Assembly (NCBI GenBank): GCA_023213395.1
Contig: CM041465.1
Coordinates: 54,443,741-54,507,740, forward strand
Origin: Cycas panzhihuaensis
Taxonomy: Eukaryota; Cycadophyta
Length of the DNA: 64,000 nucleotides
Reading direction: 5' to 3'
Part shown: piece by piece, positions 1 to 10,822 of the stretch
How positions within the stretch are numbered: the stretch's first letter is position 1
Layout of the letters: the number at the start of each line of letters is the position of its first letter
Position numbers and translations under genes: made by a program
The notes under the pieces: model-generated
What the model was told of the DNA's origin: nothing
The model's database searches: none
Seen by the model: only the letters and a program-made list of their open reading frames with translations

Positions 1-1838
1 GATCCCTCTCTAAGGGACCACATGCCTCTTAGGCTCCTCCTGCGCCTCTGGGAGCTCTCCACCTCGCTCTCCTCATCTTGTGGCCTCGTAGGGGTCGTCA
101 TCACCGTGTGTGTATATGTCTTAGTCCGCGATGACCTCAAGGCCACCTCGTCCACCAGCCGATCATATCAAGTGTGGATATAATCTTGATCTCCCTCTAC
201 TCCTCAAAGCCTCTCCTCCATCCCCCAGAGACACTCCTCCATTACTGCCATCTAGATGTGACTCCTGGCATCCCCTCTGGTACCTCCCTAAGCCTCCAGA
301 GCGTGTACCCTGCCTCGTAGAGTGTCCCTCTTGGCCTAGGTCTCATCTAGCTCTACTTGTAGGTGTCCTACATGTGTCTCATGCTCCTGGGACTCTACTA
401 TCCAGACATCCCTCGCCCTCACCAATGAGGTGAATGCTTCCGTGTGGGCACCTATCGATCTGGGCTCATCTCCTACCTGGATGGGAGGTTGCCCCTCTGC
501 ATAGGCCCAGGGGAATATCTCCCAGACTACTGCCTCCACCAATCTCTGTATCTCCACCATACCTATAAATCCCACATGTCATATATCAGTACGGGTCTAT
601 GTACATGGCAAAGCAAAATCAAACAATACCTGGTAATTGAAAGATGATAGGAGAAGGTAGGGTCTCACCTAGTGCAATTGTTGGATCCTCGACTCAGACG
701 ATGGCCTCTACCCTGGGCACTCCACCAGCTACAAGTACCTCCTCGGTAATTGCCTTAACTACTGAGGCATCCCTCCTCTCCTCCGCTGGTGCCACTGCCT
801 CCCCAGATCTCCTGACTATCTGTAGTCTGTGGGCTTGGTTCACTGGGCCCCTACTCTCCTCTGCAGCTCCTGAAGGGCCCGCCTCTCCTCCTACGGTCCC
901 CGATAGGCCTGCCTCTCCTCCTGCGATCCCTGATGGACCTACTAGACTTGCACCTCCTCTTGTGGCTCCTAAGGGCTAGCCCCGTTGCCATCATCTCCTC
1001 CATCTCCATCGTCTCCTGGGGCAACTCCTACCTCACCTGCCTCGTTGTCGTTGTCCCACCTCATCGCTTGATATGGATCTAATATGAGATCTACCATGGT
1101 GAGGAGGTCTAGTGATGTGGCCTCCACTAAATGATGGATATGTACCTAGTCCTCGGTACCCCTTAACCTGGTCTACCACCTATGTACCATGGGGGCCCAC
1201 TCTGAAATGGGGTGTGGTCCCCCTGCCAGTGCCACTGCTCCAAAGTGATCAAAAAACCAACATTGTAGAAGGGTGATGTATGATAGGCCACCCTTCCCTG
1301 CCACTCAAATAGCATCCAGTTGGGTGACTAAGTTCACCGCTATGAGGGTAGCCCAGTCTAGTCTCTCTCCAGCCTCACATCTCCTCACAGCATCCATCCA
1401 TCCACTGGGGATGTCGCGATAGTTCTGTTTCCAGGATATCTGAAACAGAATGCATAGCGTGATCAACTTCCTCATACGAGGAACTCTCGACATCACCATA
1501 CTCTGCAAGGGGATACCTCTCATCTCCCATCTGTCTGAGCCTGTGAAGTACATGGCTGACTCCCTATATGCTACCTCATTGCTAGGCAGCACTCCTAGTG
1601 ATGCTGGCCTCCCTATCGTCGACACTCCCAATATTCTCCTAATGTCCCCTGGTATGATTATCACGTCTCCTACCTGGGGTAGATGGAACATGTACCTCTG
1701 TCTATCCCAGTATGAGATGATGTCTACCAGGAGCCTCTGATCCAACATATACTACAACATCCTCATGACCTTCAATAGGCCACACCTAGCTAAAACATGT
1801 TTGTCCTCACGGGACATCATCTCAATAAAGCTCAGCAT
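1..1838 (-). pseudogene. Antisense extra gene of element E with plant mobile domain (PMD), degraded
   Basis: Read on the minus strand from an ATG at 1,838, the product begins MLSFIEMM and continues, after one in-frame stop, into a 147-residue open stretch (1,748-1,305). That stretch has YWDRQRYMFHLPQVGD and IRRILGVSTIGRP. This matches the N-terminal core of the plant mobile domain, whose consensus has a W-x-P-E-T-x-T-F-H-L-P block followed by a hydrophobic D-V-x-x-L-L-G-L block. The PMD is known from the plant MAIN/MAIL1 proteins and from some gypsy and Mutator elements. Downstream the reading is Gly/Pro/Asp-rich and low in complexity, then charged and probably coiled coil; it continues past the left edge. 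Stops and frameshifts show it is dead. Function in the element is unknown. Confidence 0.65.
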
Positions 1839-3094
1839 TGCCATGCCAATGTTCTTGCGGTTGTCCACCGCGATCACTGCTTACAAAACACCCCAAAACT
1901 CATCAGAACCTGACTCATGCTCACCTCTCTATCCTCTGAATTGTCCCTTGGCCTCATTTGGTTGAGATTTGGATGCCATTAGGCCCCCTTCTTTATTTTT
2001 TAGTAGGTTTACCTTTGTACCATGCCAAACTTTGCAATACCACAGAATTTGGCTTGGGTCCTGTGGTGATTGGGGCCCCACGATAAAGATCGTGGTACCG
2101 CGAACTTTGCCATGGTGCAAATATCACCCCCCCAAAAGGGGAGGTTTTCTGCCCAAAAATCCTAATTTTTTTTCCTAGGTGAGCCACTCTCAGGCTCACT
2201 AGGACCAGGGCTACCTAATGCCCAGTCCCACCTCTCTCTGGGTCTGATTCAGACTCTAGGAGATCACTTGTTGCCTTTAAGAGGCCCAAAATCACACTAA
2301 AAAATGTTAAAAAGTAATGAATTTCAAACTACAAGATGGGCTAGGGTTTCAATGATCCACTCATTGGATCCGGTTGTGCCATTGCCATCTCATCGCCCCA
2401 GTCTCAATGGTTGTCTCCTCGTCTTAATCCAACAGTCAAATCCCCTTCTGCGTGCTTCCGAAGTCAGGTGGTGCTCTGTTATGTAAGGAAAGGGCTCTGA
2501 ATTCGTTCATGAGCTCGTGAAAATGAATCCCATTTTCATCGAGCTTCCTTATATAGGTAGGGGTCCTGATGGACACTTTCTCTATTTTTGCCTTCGAGAC
2601 AGCCCTTGAGACCATCTCTCATCCCTGATCATTATTACCTTCTGACCCTATCTCCTCTTTCACTTCCATAGTCCCCATTTTTCTCATTCATTCAGGTTCA
2701 TTTATGGTGCCTTGCTAACTCATCTTTGCTAGGGCCCTTCTGTCTCATTTTACGTGTCACTCTTGCGCATGACTGAGTTTATACTCGTTTTTCTCGTTTC
2801 ACCATCATGTATTTATTTTTGTAGCCCGTTCGTGCCTCTAGGGTCTCCAAAGGAAACACTCCTTCCGTTTGGGATCGCCCTTTGCTTTTTTAAGCAACCT
2901 TTAGCACCCCAGGGAGGCCTTCTCGCCACCCGCTCTCTATTAATGGTCGGATAGTCTACTCCTATCCTCAGGTAGCCTCATTGTCGGGTCCTCTCACCCT
3001 TCGCGACCATCATCGCTAGCTATACGAGCCCCTTTTTCTTCAACTTTGACTCTATTACATATTTTCTCTACCGAGACACTTTCTTTTCTCACCC
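1839..3094. other. Non-coding spacer between the divergent PMD and RNase H genes of element E
   Basis: No supported reading frame. The spacer aligns by eye over its length with 41,823-43,054 of element F (shared runs around 2,100-2,170, 2,500-2,560 and 2,880-2,950). It lies between two genes that point away from each other, so it could hold promoters for both. A GC-rich C6-AAAA-G4 inverted repeat lies near 2,127-2,141. Confidence 0.5.
2548..2557 (+). promoter_or_regulatory. Candidate internal TATA box upstream of RNase H gene (element E)
   Basis: The word ttatatagg sits 545 bases upstream of the RNase H start codon in E. The same word, in the same sequence context, lies at 42,476-42,485 in F, 577 bases upstream of its RNase H start. 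Conservation between two diverged copies is the only support; no transcript evidence is available. Confidence 0.35.
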
Positions 3095-3517
3095 ATGACT
3101 CTCTTCATCTTCACCAATCGCAGAAGATGTAGTAATCCCGGTTCCTCCGCCACTGCGTAGATTCTTTACGACCCTTTCAGATATGATTTCCTACATCCCA
3201 GAGTCTTCCTCCTCGAGGCCACCAATAATGAAGCTGAGTATACGATTATTATCGAAGCCCTTACTGATGCACTCTGTTTCCACCACGGATCTATTGTTCT
3301 TCTTTACGACTCCCAAGTGGTGGTGTCCCATCTCACCCAGGTCTACCAGGTGCGATGCCCACGCTTGAGAGCCCTCACTTTAACCGCTAGGTCCCTAATG
3401 GCTTGTTTTCAGTCTGTCAACATCTAACACATCCCTTGGGCCCTCAACGTTGAGGCGGACAGTCTTATTTACATCATCCTTGAGTGTCGCCTCCCTCTTC
3501 TTATTGACCGCTCTTGA
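3095..3517 (+). pseudogene. Second RNase H (archaeal/bacterial-like type I) gene of element E, degraded
   Basis: This 141-codon span matches position for position the copy in element F (43,055-43,477): same start ATG context, same length, same end. Readable family blocks are EATNNEAEYTIIIEAL, YDSQVVVSHLTQVYQVRCP and, near the end, a counterpart of the F block that ends in ADSL. These correspond to the conserved E-containing helix, the second catalytic D and the last catalytic D of type I RNase H. The first catalytic block, DGGSRGNPGP in F, is ruined here (the Asp codon reads Asn), and there are internal stops. It is a dead copy. It lies downstream of the antisense PMD gene and about 0.8 kb before the 3' LTR, not between RNase H and integrase as in Tat-lineage elements. 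Confidence 0.7.
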
Positions 3518-3841
3518 GAGACTTGCCCGGTTGCCCTGCTGCCCAAGTCTCAAGCCGTCTTGCATTTCACTTTACGATCCGTTCGTACCTCTGAAAGCTA
3601 ACCACTAATAAGGTTAAACTATGACAACCATCAGATTTGCTAGTTTACTCTTTCTCTTATCATCATTACACCTTCTCTTTGCACTCTTACGATGGGGGCA
3701 TCTCCCTCATCTGTCATAACTTCCGGTCGATTCCTGAGTGGCGCATAGGAAGCCCCTATGTTGTCTCCACCCCTATTCTCGTATCCACGCGTTTCACCAC
3801 GACACTCCCCTACACCCTTGGCTCTTGTTATAATCATGATT

Positions 3842-3883
3842 GATATATATATATATATATGTGTGTGTGTTTATATATATACT

Positions 3884-3948
<65 letters not shown>

Positions 3949-3949
3949 G

Positions 3950-4023
<74 letters not shown>

Positions 4024-4158
4024 CATACATATATATATACATATATATATATACATATATATATATACATACATATATATATATATATATATACATACAT
4101 ACATATATATATACATACATACATATATATATACATACATACATATATATATACATAC

Positions 4159-4199
<41 letters not shown>

Positions 4200-4225
4200 G
4201 ATATAGATATAGATATATATACATA
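3842..4225. repeat. Compound microsatellite (TA/CATA/TG/GATA) in the 3' end of element E
   Basis: About 385 bases of TA runs with interspersed GTATA and CATA units, then a pure TG run (about 4,161-4,192) and GATATA units. It lies just upstream of the polypurine tract. A shorter TA run occupies the same place in elements A, B and C, and a long pure one in F. All long Tyr/Ile or His/Thr reading frames here are artefacts of the repeat. Confidence 0.95.
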
Positions 4226-4286
4226 TGCTACTGACAATTTTGTTGCCAGCATTTTCCATCACACTATACTTCTGAGCGGCGAGGCT

Positions 4287-4304
4287 CTACTGCCAAGGGG
4301 GTAG
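4287..4304 (+). other. Polypurine tract of element E
   Basis: The purine-rich word ccaagggggtag directly precedes the TG that opens the 3' LTR. This is the plus-strand primer site. It matches ccaagggggcag in element C (before 39,329) and ccaaggaggcag in F (before 46,094). Confidence 0.75.
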
Positions 4305-7124
4305 TGTTTCCTGTCTACCGGGAATAGGCATGGACAGATCGACTCAGGTAAGCACAGGTATGCTTCTTCCTTTTCACCTTTGTTATTTCGTTGAAAAGGT
4401 AGATAGAAGCATTGCCTCATTGCATGATTGACTGCCACATTTGAGTGATCACCTTGCATCCATTGCTTGATCATGTTGCTTGTCATATTTTCAGCCTATG
4501 ACAACCTGTGGGACCTACCTCTCCATGAGGCAAGCTTCCCCATAGCGCTCTATGACCCTTCACGCTGCCTCCACATCACCTCAAGCCTCACTTAACTTAT
4601 GTGATCTGCTCACATCTTGATCTTGCATCCTTTTCATAACATTTATAGGAATCTTAACTCCTAATGTCTCAATTGGTCTAGCCCACATGTCACCCGGACT
4701 GTACCTAGCCACCTGGACAGGAGGGTCAACCCCTCCTAGACCTATCACATCTCCATTTATGGCTCCCAAAACCCTTACCATTGCTATTTTAGCATTCTAG
4801 TCTCGCACCACTATAAACTAAGTGGTACTGCGAAGTTTACCATAGTGCAACTATTGCACTTTATTTTTTTTATCTATCGTAGTAATTCTCACTCTTTTCA
4901 CGGAACTGCCACGTGGATAAGTTACCAACTCAGCCCTACCTGAACCCTAATCGCTAGATTAGGGTTAGGATGGGTATATATCCCGAAAAGTACCTCATTT
5001 CATATCTCTTAGCTCTCCAACAACACTTTTTATTGCTATAATTCTGCTCTCTTCTTCCTCTCTTTCACAGGCATGCCTGCAATGCTGGTGTTTTCTGCCA
5101 TTCCAGCCCAGGATTCACCTACAGCAGCTCTATCACGTGGAAGATGACTCTCCACCAAGTATTTCCAAGTGAGATCTCCATGCTTATCCTTTAGTTTCAT
5201 CCAGCAAGTGTCTCCTACAACCCCACTTTGTGAGGTACCCTGTAAAGCTTGCAGGACCTGCCTTCTTCCACTGTTTATAGGAGTAGATTTACCCCTAACA
5301 TAGCCCAACAGGTACCCCTTTCCTTGGTTTTATGCTTCTGAATATATTTACTCCATTAAAGTTTGTTTAAAAGTATATTATCTTCCCTTTTGGGTGTTTT
5401 TGCTATAAAAGTGATTGCTCTTTCTTGTTTTTTGCTTCAATACCTCAATCTTCCTACCATTCTCTTCTAGTTTCTTTCAAGAAAGTTATGGGAGAGGGTC
5501 CATAAGGATTGGGTGAAGGGAGCAAGGTGGGATCTGTCCTATTTAGACCTACTCCCCAAGGGCAAACCCCTTCCTATCCTTCCTCTCTTGCGCCCATGCT
5601 TTCCTTGAGTAAATTAGGAGTTGGTGAGACCTAAGCTTGTGCTAGATATCAGTATATGTAGCACTTGTTGTGCTAGTTCTAGGCCTGCACACTCTCCCTT
5701 TGGTCCCTCTTTAAGCCCCTAACATTGTCCAGCATCCATTCGGACCTTTGGCAAGGCCTATGTGGCGATTCACTGCCCATAACGACTCTGCTACTTAGGC
5801 ATCTCTTCCATGTCCTGCATCATTCATTCCCGTGCTTGTTTGTTGCTCATAGGCTATCATATAACCATTATGATTTTGCATTTTGAGGCTGCATGGAGGT
5901 CCACTTATGGGGGTTTTACCATTCTAAGGCTAGCCTTCCTTTCTTACTTGGTATACATTATTTTCTTAAAGGAGAGTAGAGTTGATTTGAGTAGTAGTTT
6001 CACTAATTTAAGGTACAAAATTTTAGCGTTTATTTTGTATCATTGCCTATGTAGTATCTTGCATCTTGGTAGCCCCTTCTTGGAAGGGAAAACTCTTTGT
6101 GATTGCAGGTTTATAGTAGCATTTGTGAAAGGAAAGAATGCACTAATCTAGGTAAGTTTTCACCCTTCTTTCCTCTTTCATTTTTTCCACTTTCTTGTAT
6201 GTCTTTTAGCTCTCTTTGCTTTCCCGCTTTGTTTTATCCTTTACACAAGGAAGGTAAGGAAGCCTCTAATTCACTTTTGCTTTAACTATGGTTACATATC
6301 AACTAAGGATGAGAGGGCATACGTGGCATGCAATTGAGGTTTCCCTTCAACCGCTTCACTTTCTAGGTATGCATCGTCTCTCTCCCTCCACCTCCTTCTT
6401 TTTGTGCTCTTATTAGGCATCTATTGTATTTGTATAATAAGTCACATAAAGATCAAAAGGGTAATAAACCAATTACTTGCATTCACCTTGTATATGCATG
6501 CTGCACGTTTGCTTCCATAGGAAAAGGGACATAATAGGGATTGCACCTCCCCCCTTTTTTCTCACCTAAACTGAAAGCACCCCTTAGTTGCATTTCACTT
6601 TAGCATGCATGCTTGAGTGCACATAAAATGCTTGCTTTCCTTTATTTTCTTTGTCTTTCATCATTAAAAAGGAAAAGAGAGGGAGGAAGTGTAGCTCTTA
6701 GTCACCCTTTTGTCATTCCCTTCTTTGTTTAGATTCGCCTTAGGCTAATTAGCCTAAGGGAGGCCTATCCGCACTTGTCTTATACCCTTTGCCTATTGTA
6801 CCCTGTATTACGTTCCTTCACTATAGGAACCCCTCTTCGTGGGTCTCTTATCCTTCCTTCTAGCCATCCAAGGGTGAGAGGGCCTTACCCTTTGGGACTA
6901 TCTGAGATACCCCTGTGTATATCTCGCCTCTCAAAACCAAAAGTGAAAGCTACTCCAAGGAAGTTAGGCACCATTTGCGGGTCCTGAACTCACGCTTCGG
7001 TGCACAGATGCCCTGTGTGGTGCTCTCTTCTACTTATAGGATCCCATCCATATCCCAACATTTGTTCTTGACCACTTCAACCCCTACTAAGTGTAGTGAC
7101 CATCCCGCAAACATAATTCCACCA
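4305..7124 (+). repeat. 3' LTR of element E (2,820 bp)
   Basis: Begins tgtttcctgtctaccggg right after the polypurine tract and ends aattccacca, giving TG...CA termini. It aligns along its length with the F 3' LTR (46,094-49,206), including the last 150 bases around the words gtgcgccatt/gcaccatttg and aattccacca. Its start is also recognisably related to the LTRs of A, B, C and H (tgtttccc...gggaatgg...). The reading frames inside have no recognisable domain. Confidence 0.8.
4943..4981 (+). promoter_or_regulatory. LTR promoter of element E: inverted telo-box next to a TATA box
   Basis: AACCCTAA at 4,943-4,950 and TTAGGGTT near 4,959-4,966 form an inverted repeat, followed by ggtatatatccc (TATA from about 4,974). 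The homologous place in the F LTR keeps tagggtta and a TATAAAA at 46,813-46,819. The telo-box is a known plant promoter element; its use here is inferred. Confidence 0.45.
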
Positions 7125-7130
7125 TGTAAG

Positions 7131-8078
7131 CCTCAACCCTCTTAAATATGTGTTTGTCATGATAGTCAATAAGCTCCTTAGTTTCCCTGTGTCAAAATAA
7201 GGGATCCAAATCGACCTCGATAAAGTCAAGGCCATCCTTGACATGTTACCTCCTAAAACCCAATGACAAATCAAGTCGTTCTTCGGTAGGCTCAGATTTC
7301 TTAAATGTTTCTTAGCACATTTCGCCATAAATACCAAACCTCTTACCAACCTGTTAAAGAAGGGAGCCCCGTTCATTTGGTCTTCAAAGGCCCAGTAAGC
7401 CTTCGAAGAACTCAAGGAAGCCCTCGCTTCTACCCTGACATCGGTGCCTCCTCTCTTTGACAGGTTGTTTGTTCTCTATACTTTAGCTACCGATGAGTCT
7501 TTAGGCGCTATGTTAGCCCAAGAGATGATTCAGGAATTGAAAGGGTCATTTACTTCATCAATCACACTCTCATGGCTGTTGAACTTAACTACTCCCCTGT
7601 CGAGAAGGAGTGTCTCTCCCTAGTACATGCTACCAAGAAGTTCAGGCACTACTTGCTCAGGAATACCACTCGAGTGATTGTCCAATCCAATCCCCTACAA
7701 TATTTACTCACTCGACCTAACCTGATAGGTAGGACCGGCAAGTGGGCCATCCTCCTTTAGGAATTTAACCTCCAAATCGTTAACAGGAAGTTAAAGAAAG
7801 GGATGGTGGTGGCTGAGCAACTCCCCAACACCCCCATTCCAAACCATTTCAGTGTTCCCGTTGACTATTCTTTGCGTGACGAGCTTATCTTGGCCGTTCA
7901 GGATTCTCCTCCTCATCTGCTTACCGACGGTGAGTGGTATGGAGATATTGTATAATACCTCACCCAGTAGCAGTATCGCCCTAAAGCTAGCAACAAAGTT
8001 AGGTCTCGTATTCAAGCTACTACCAGGAAATACTTCCTTATGGGCGAAGTATTGTACAAGAGATCCTTCGATGGGATC
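7131..8078 (+). pseudogene. Element F pol: reverse transcriptase C-terminal part and RNase H, degraded
   Basis: Reading across stops, the segment opens with an LNPLKYVFV block (family LNPKKCAFGV), then GIQIDLDKVKAILDMLPPK and QIKSFFGRLRFLKCF (family G-I-x-V-D-P-x-K-V-x-A-I, then I-R-S-F-L-G). The RNase H part follows: ATDESLGAMLAQE, then the open stretch MAVELNYSPVEKECLSLVHA and KFRHYLLRNTT at 7,572-7,760. These are the hallmarks of the Ty3/gypsy RT thumb and RNase H. After RNase H there is only a short linker to WYGDIV and YFLMGEVLYKRS, the usual lead-in to integrase. No second RNase H fits between them. Several stops make it non-functional. Element A interrupts it at 8,078. Confidence 0.85.
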
Positions 8079-10551
8079 TGTTTCCCAGCTATTGGGAATG
8101 GACTCGGGATGCATCGACACAGGTTTGTTCAGGTATATGTTTTCACTTTTCTTACTTATGATTGCTAAGGTAATTTGGAGTAATTTGATTGACATATGCT
8201 TGCCTACACGCATTTGCTTGACTGCTTGCTCATAATGCATGTGCCTAACGGCACCCTTGACTATGGCGACTCACGGTGAGGGGCATCCATAAGCGGATCG
8301 ACACCCGCATGGCGTCTGACCACTCCACGATGTCTCCATGGTCTTTCGGGATGCTTTTGCCGACTGTTTGCTCTTATTACGGTGCCACTTATGTTGCAAA
8401 CCCTTCCTAAGCTTTGGTTTAACCCTTAGTCGGGGCTCTTTGCACCATTTTGAGTACTTGCCCTTGCTGGGCCTTCCCGATTGATGTATTCGGGCTTAGC
8501 CCCTGTTCTTACCTTAAAAGGCGATGTTTATGACTTTTATGATGTATTTTTCTTCTTTTTGAGTTTGATGCGGTACCACGGTAAACTAAGCGATGCACAG
8601 TTTTTGCGTGATGCCGCGAAGTTCTTGCCGTGATGCAACTGTTCAAAATTTGAAAAAAAGAAACCACGACGATGGCGCGTTTTTCGTGAGCTGGCGTGGC
8701 TCACGAGCAGTTGGGCGCGGGGCCCCAGCGTTCACTTGCTTATGCCAAGGCATAAAAACCTTTTTTCATTCATTTGCCTCATTTCTTGAGTTCATTTTTC
8801 TAGACTTCCAAGAAAAAACTCTCTACTAAAAGACAAAGGAAAACATAGAAACTAAGGATTTTCATGTACGGTTGAGCGGTGAAGTGGGCTACTACCGGTG
8901 GAGTTGCGGGGCCATTCTTGCCTCCTCGTCTCTCCATCATAGCTCCACTTCCTCATACAAATACTCAAAGATCAAAGCATTTCTTCACAAAAGACTACTC
9001 CAAAGGACAACTTCTAGCTCCTATCTTGCAGACTTCCTCCTTCCATCTTCTTGCAAAGGACACTTAAAACCACCTTTAGACATTGTTTGTCTTCTTTGCT
9101 CCAAGTGGCCAAGTGCATGCATGCATGCTCTCCTTCATTCAAGGTATTTCTTGTCTCTTGTTGGTGCATTTTTCCTTGCTTTTTGTTGTTCTATTTGCAA
9201 GCTCTTCTCCCTCTTTTGCGTGAACTTTCTTTGGGATCTCCTTTGTCATTTGATGCAAGTAACCTTAGCTAGTTGTGGCTTACTATAGTCTTTGCCCTAG
9301 ATTGGGTGCATTTTCTTGCATTCCTTGAGATCCATCCTTTCCTCTTAGCTTTCTCTTCCACCATTTCCTAAGCTAGCCAGGCATAAAGGGTTTTCCACGA
9401 GGATTTGAGGGAGATAGGCGGGGTTAGTCCCCCATTGCCGTCCTTCTCCCCAAGGGTTCCGTCCCTTATCCTCTCTCCCTTTAGCACCCGCCTTCTTAGG
9501 AAAGCAGACTAGGAAGCCTTGGAGAGTTGGGTTGAGTTTCCCTCTTGGTGTAGGCAATTTGTTACTACATGACTCACCTTGTTGCATGCTAGCCTTTGTT
9601 TTCCCTATACCACATGGAGACCTCTAGGTGGGTGAGCTAGCCATCCAGGGCTACACTCAATCCCATTTAGCATGTTTCGTGGTGTATGATAGCTTGCATG
9701 TTTCAAATGCGATTAGTTTCATTTTCGTTATATGTTGGTGCTTAACTACATTTTTCTAGCGTAGTTGATTTCATTTTCGGTATATACATATATATATCTA
9801 AATCGATTTTGGTAGCCTCTCTCCAGAGGAAGGCGTTTGTTGGGATTATTTGCGGGGATTGCGTTGGAGGAAGCATTGCGAGATCGACCCGTTCTTGGTC
9901 GGACCCTCCATATGGTATTTCTTCTCCCTTTTGGTTGAGCTTTGCTTTCGTTCCCTTCATTTCATTTAGTCCTTGCATGCTTTTGGGAGGTAAGTGCACC
10001 CCTTCGTTGTCTTGATCGGCGTTGCATGCGGGAGGAGAAAGGGCGCAACCAAGGAGGGACATCCGCGCTTTCCGTTCGAGCAGCAGGATCCGGTATTCTT
10101 CGCATGCCTTTCATATTTTCTTTATGCTTTCCTGCTTCTTTGCATTTACTGTTATAGATAAAGGAACATAAAGGAAAGAAGAAAACAACCTTTTATTGTG
10201 CATTTGCTTTCTCGTATTACTTTGTTACATTGCATAACATAGGAATAGAAGGCTTGTTTGCGTTGCATCCCCTAGCCGCATTTTACCCCATATTCTTTAC
10301 ACTTTGGTTGGTTGCCCCCTCGTTGCCTTCTCATTGCCTTGAGAAGTGGCAACGCGAGGTCTTTTCCCTTCCGGCCATCAGAAGGGTAGGAAGGCCTCGC
10401 TTGCGGCTACTGAAAGCAACCGAGGCACCTTGCGATCCACTGCCGCTCCGGCCGCAGACGTCTGCGGTATGATCCTCGCTATTGCTTTGTTTAAGCGTAT
10501 TGTTTTATGCCCTTCCGCTAGGCGTTGGATCATTGCCGCGGAGGCGTTTCC
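8079..10551 (+). repeat. 5' LTR of element A
   Basis: Starts tgtttcccagctattggg. Its end is damaged: the expected gcgtttca reads gcgtttcc, so the border at 10,551 is set by comparison with the other five LTRs. A TATA-like cataaaaacc lies at 8,751-8,760, preceded by the GC-rich word ggcgcggggcccc. The U3 dyad (see 27,047) is present but degenerate near 8,570-8,640. Confidence 0.88.
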
Positions 10552-10553
10552 TT

Positions 10554-10571
10554 TGGCGACCATCTTTGGGG
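10554..10571 (+). other. Putative primer-binding site of element A
   Basis: TGGCGACCATCTTTGGGG begins with the TGG expected for pairing with a tRNA 3' CCA end, 2-3 bases after the LTR. Elements B (from 21,598) and C (from 34,425) have the same cgaccatcttg block. I cannot assign the tRNA. Confidence 0.5.
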
Positions 10572-10822
10572 GCGCGATAAGGGAGCTAGATCTGCTTCCC
10601 CTTCGTGTTGGTGCTCTTGCCTTTAGGTAGGTTCGCATCACATGTTTTGAGTTGGGCAACCCCTAACGGGTTTGCAGTGCTTTCCTTTCTTTTCCTTTTC
10701 GTTATTTCTAACAACGCTCGCGGAAGCGTTGCATGCGGACGTTCTCGCCGCTTGCGGGGTTTCTGCCGTTGTTAGAAGATCAATCGTCGCGTTTCATTCC
10801 ATCGTCGAACCCTGATTCGGCA

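Larger units (their letters stand above)
1..7124 (+). mobile_element. Element E: 5'-truncated (by window) Ty3/gypsy LTR retrotransposon, 3' part
   Basis: This is the 3' part of a large Ty3/gypsy-type element whose left half lies outside the window. In order it shows an antisense PMD gene (1-1,838), a spacer, a sense RNase H gene (3,095-3,517), a TA-rich microsatellite, a polypurine tract and a 3' LTR (4,305-7,124) with TG...CA ends. The same order and sequence recur in element F at 29,982-31,919, 41,823-43,755 and 45,778-49,206, which is how the parts and borders were recognised. Immediately after 7,124 the DNA reads as the middle of a gypsy reverse transcriptase, so E is probably inserted in the pol gene of F. 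The expected 3' target duplication is tgtaa (7,125-7,129); its left partner is outside the window. Both genes of E are broken by stops. Confidence 0.8.

Noticed and set aside
131-979. Plus-strand frames at 131-433 and 644-979
   Set aside because: They are opposite-strand shadows of the antisense PMD gene, which has domain support and a homologue in F.
3758-4304. Long reading frames on both strands made of Tyr, Ile, Thr and His repeats
   Set aside because: They are translations of the TA/CA/GT microsatellite; no protein is implied.
7125-7160. Reading the E/F junction as a simple end-to-end pair of elements
   Set aside because: Reverse transcriptase coding sequence resumes right after the E LTR in mid-domain, which fits E inserted into F better than two adjacent elements.
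8079-10551. Many 60-140-codon frames inside the 2.5-kb LTRs (for example 8,872-9,288)
   Set aside because: They are not conserved between the LTR copies in frame and contain no domain; the LTR is non-coding.
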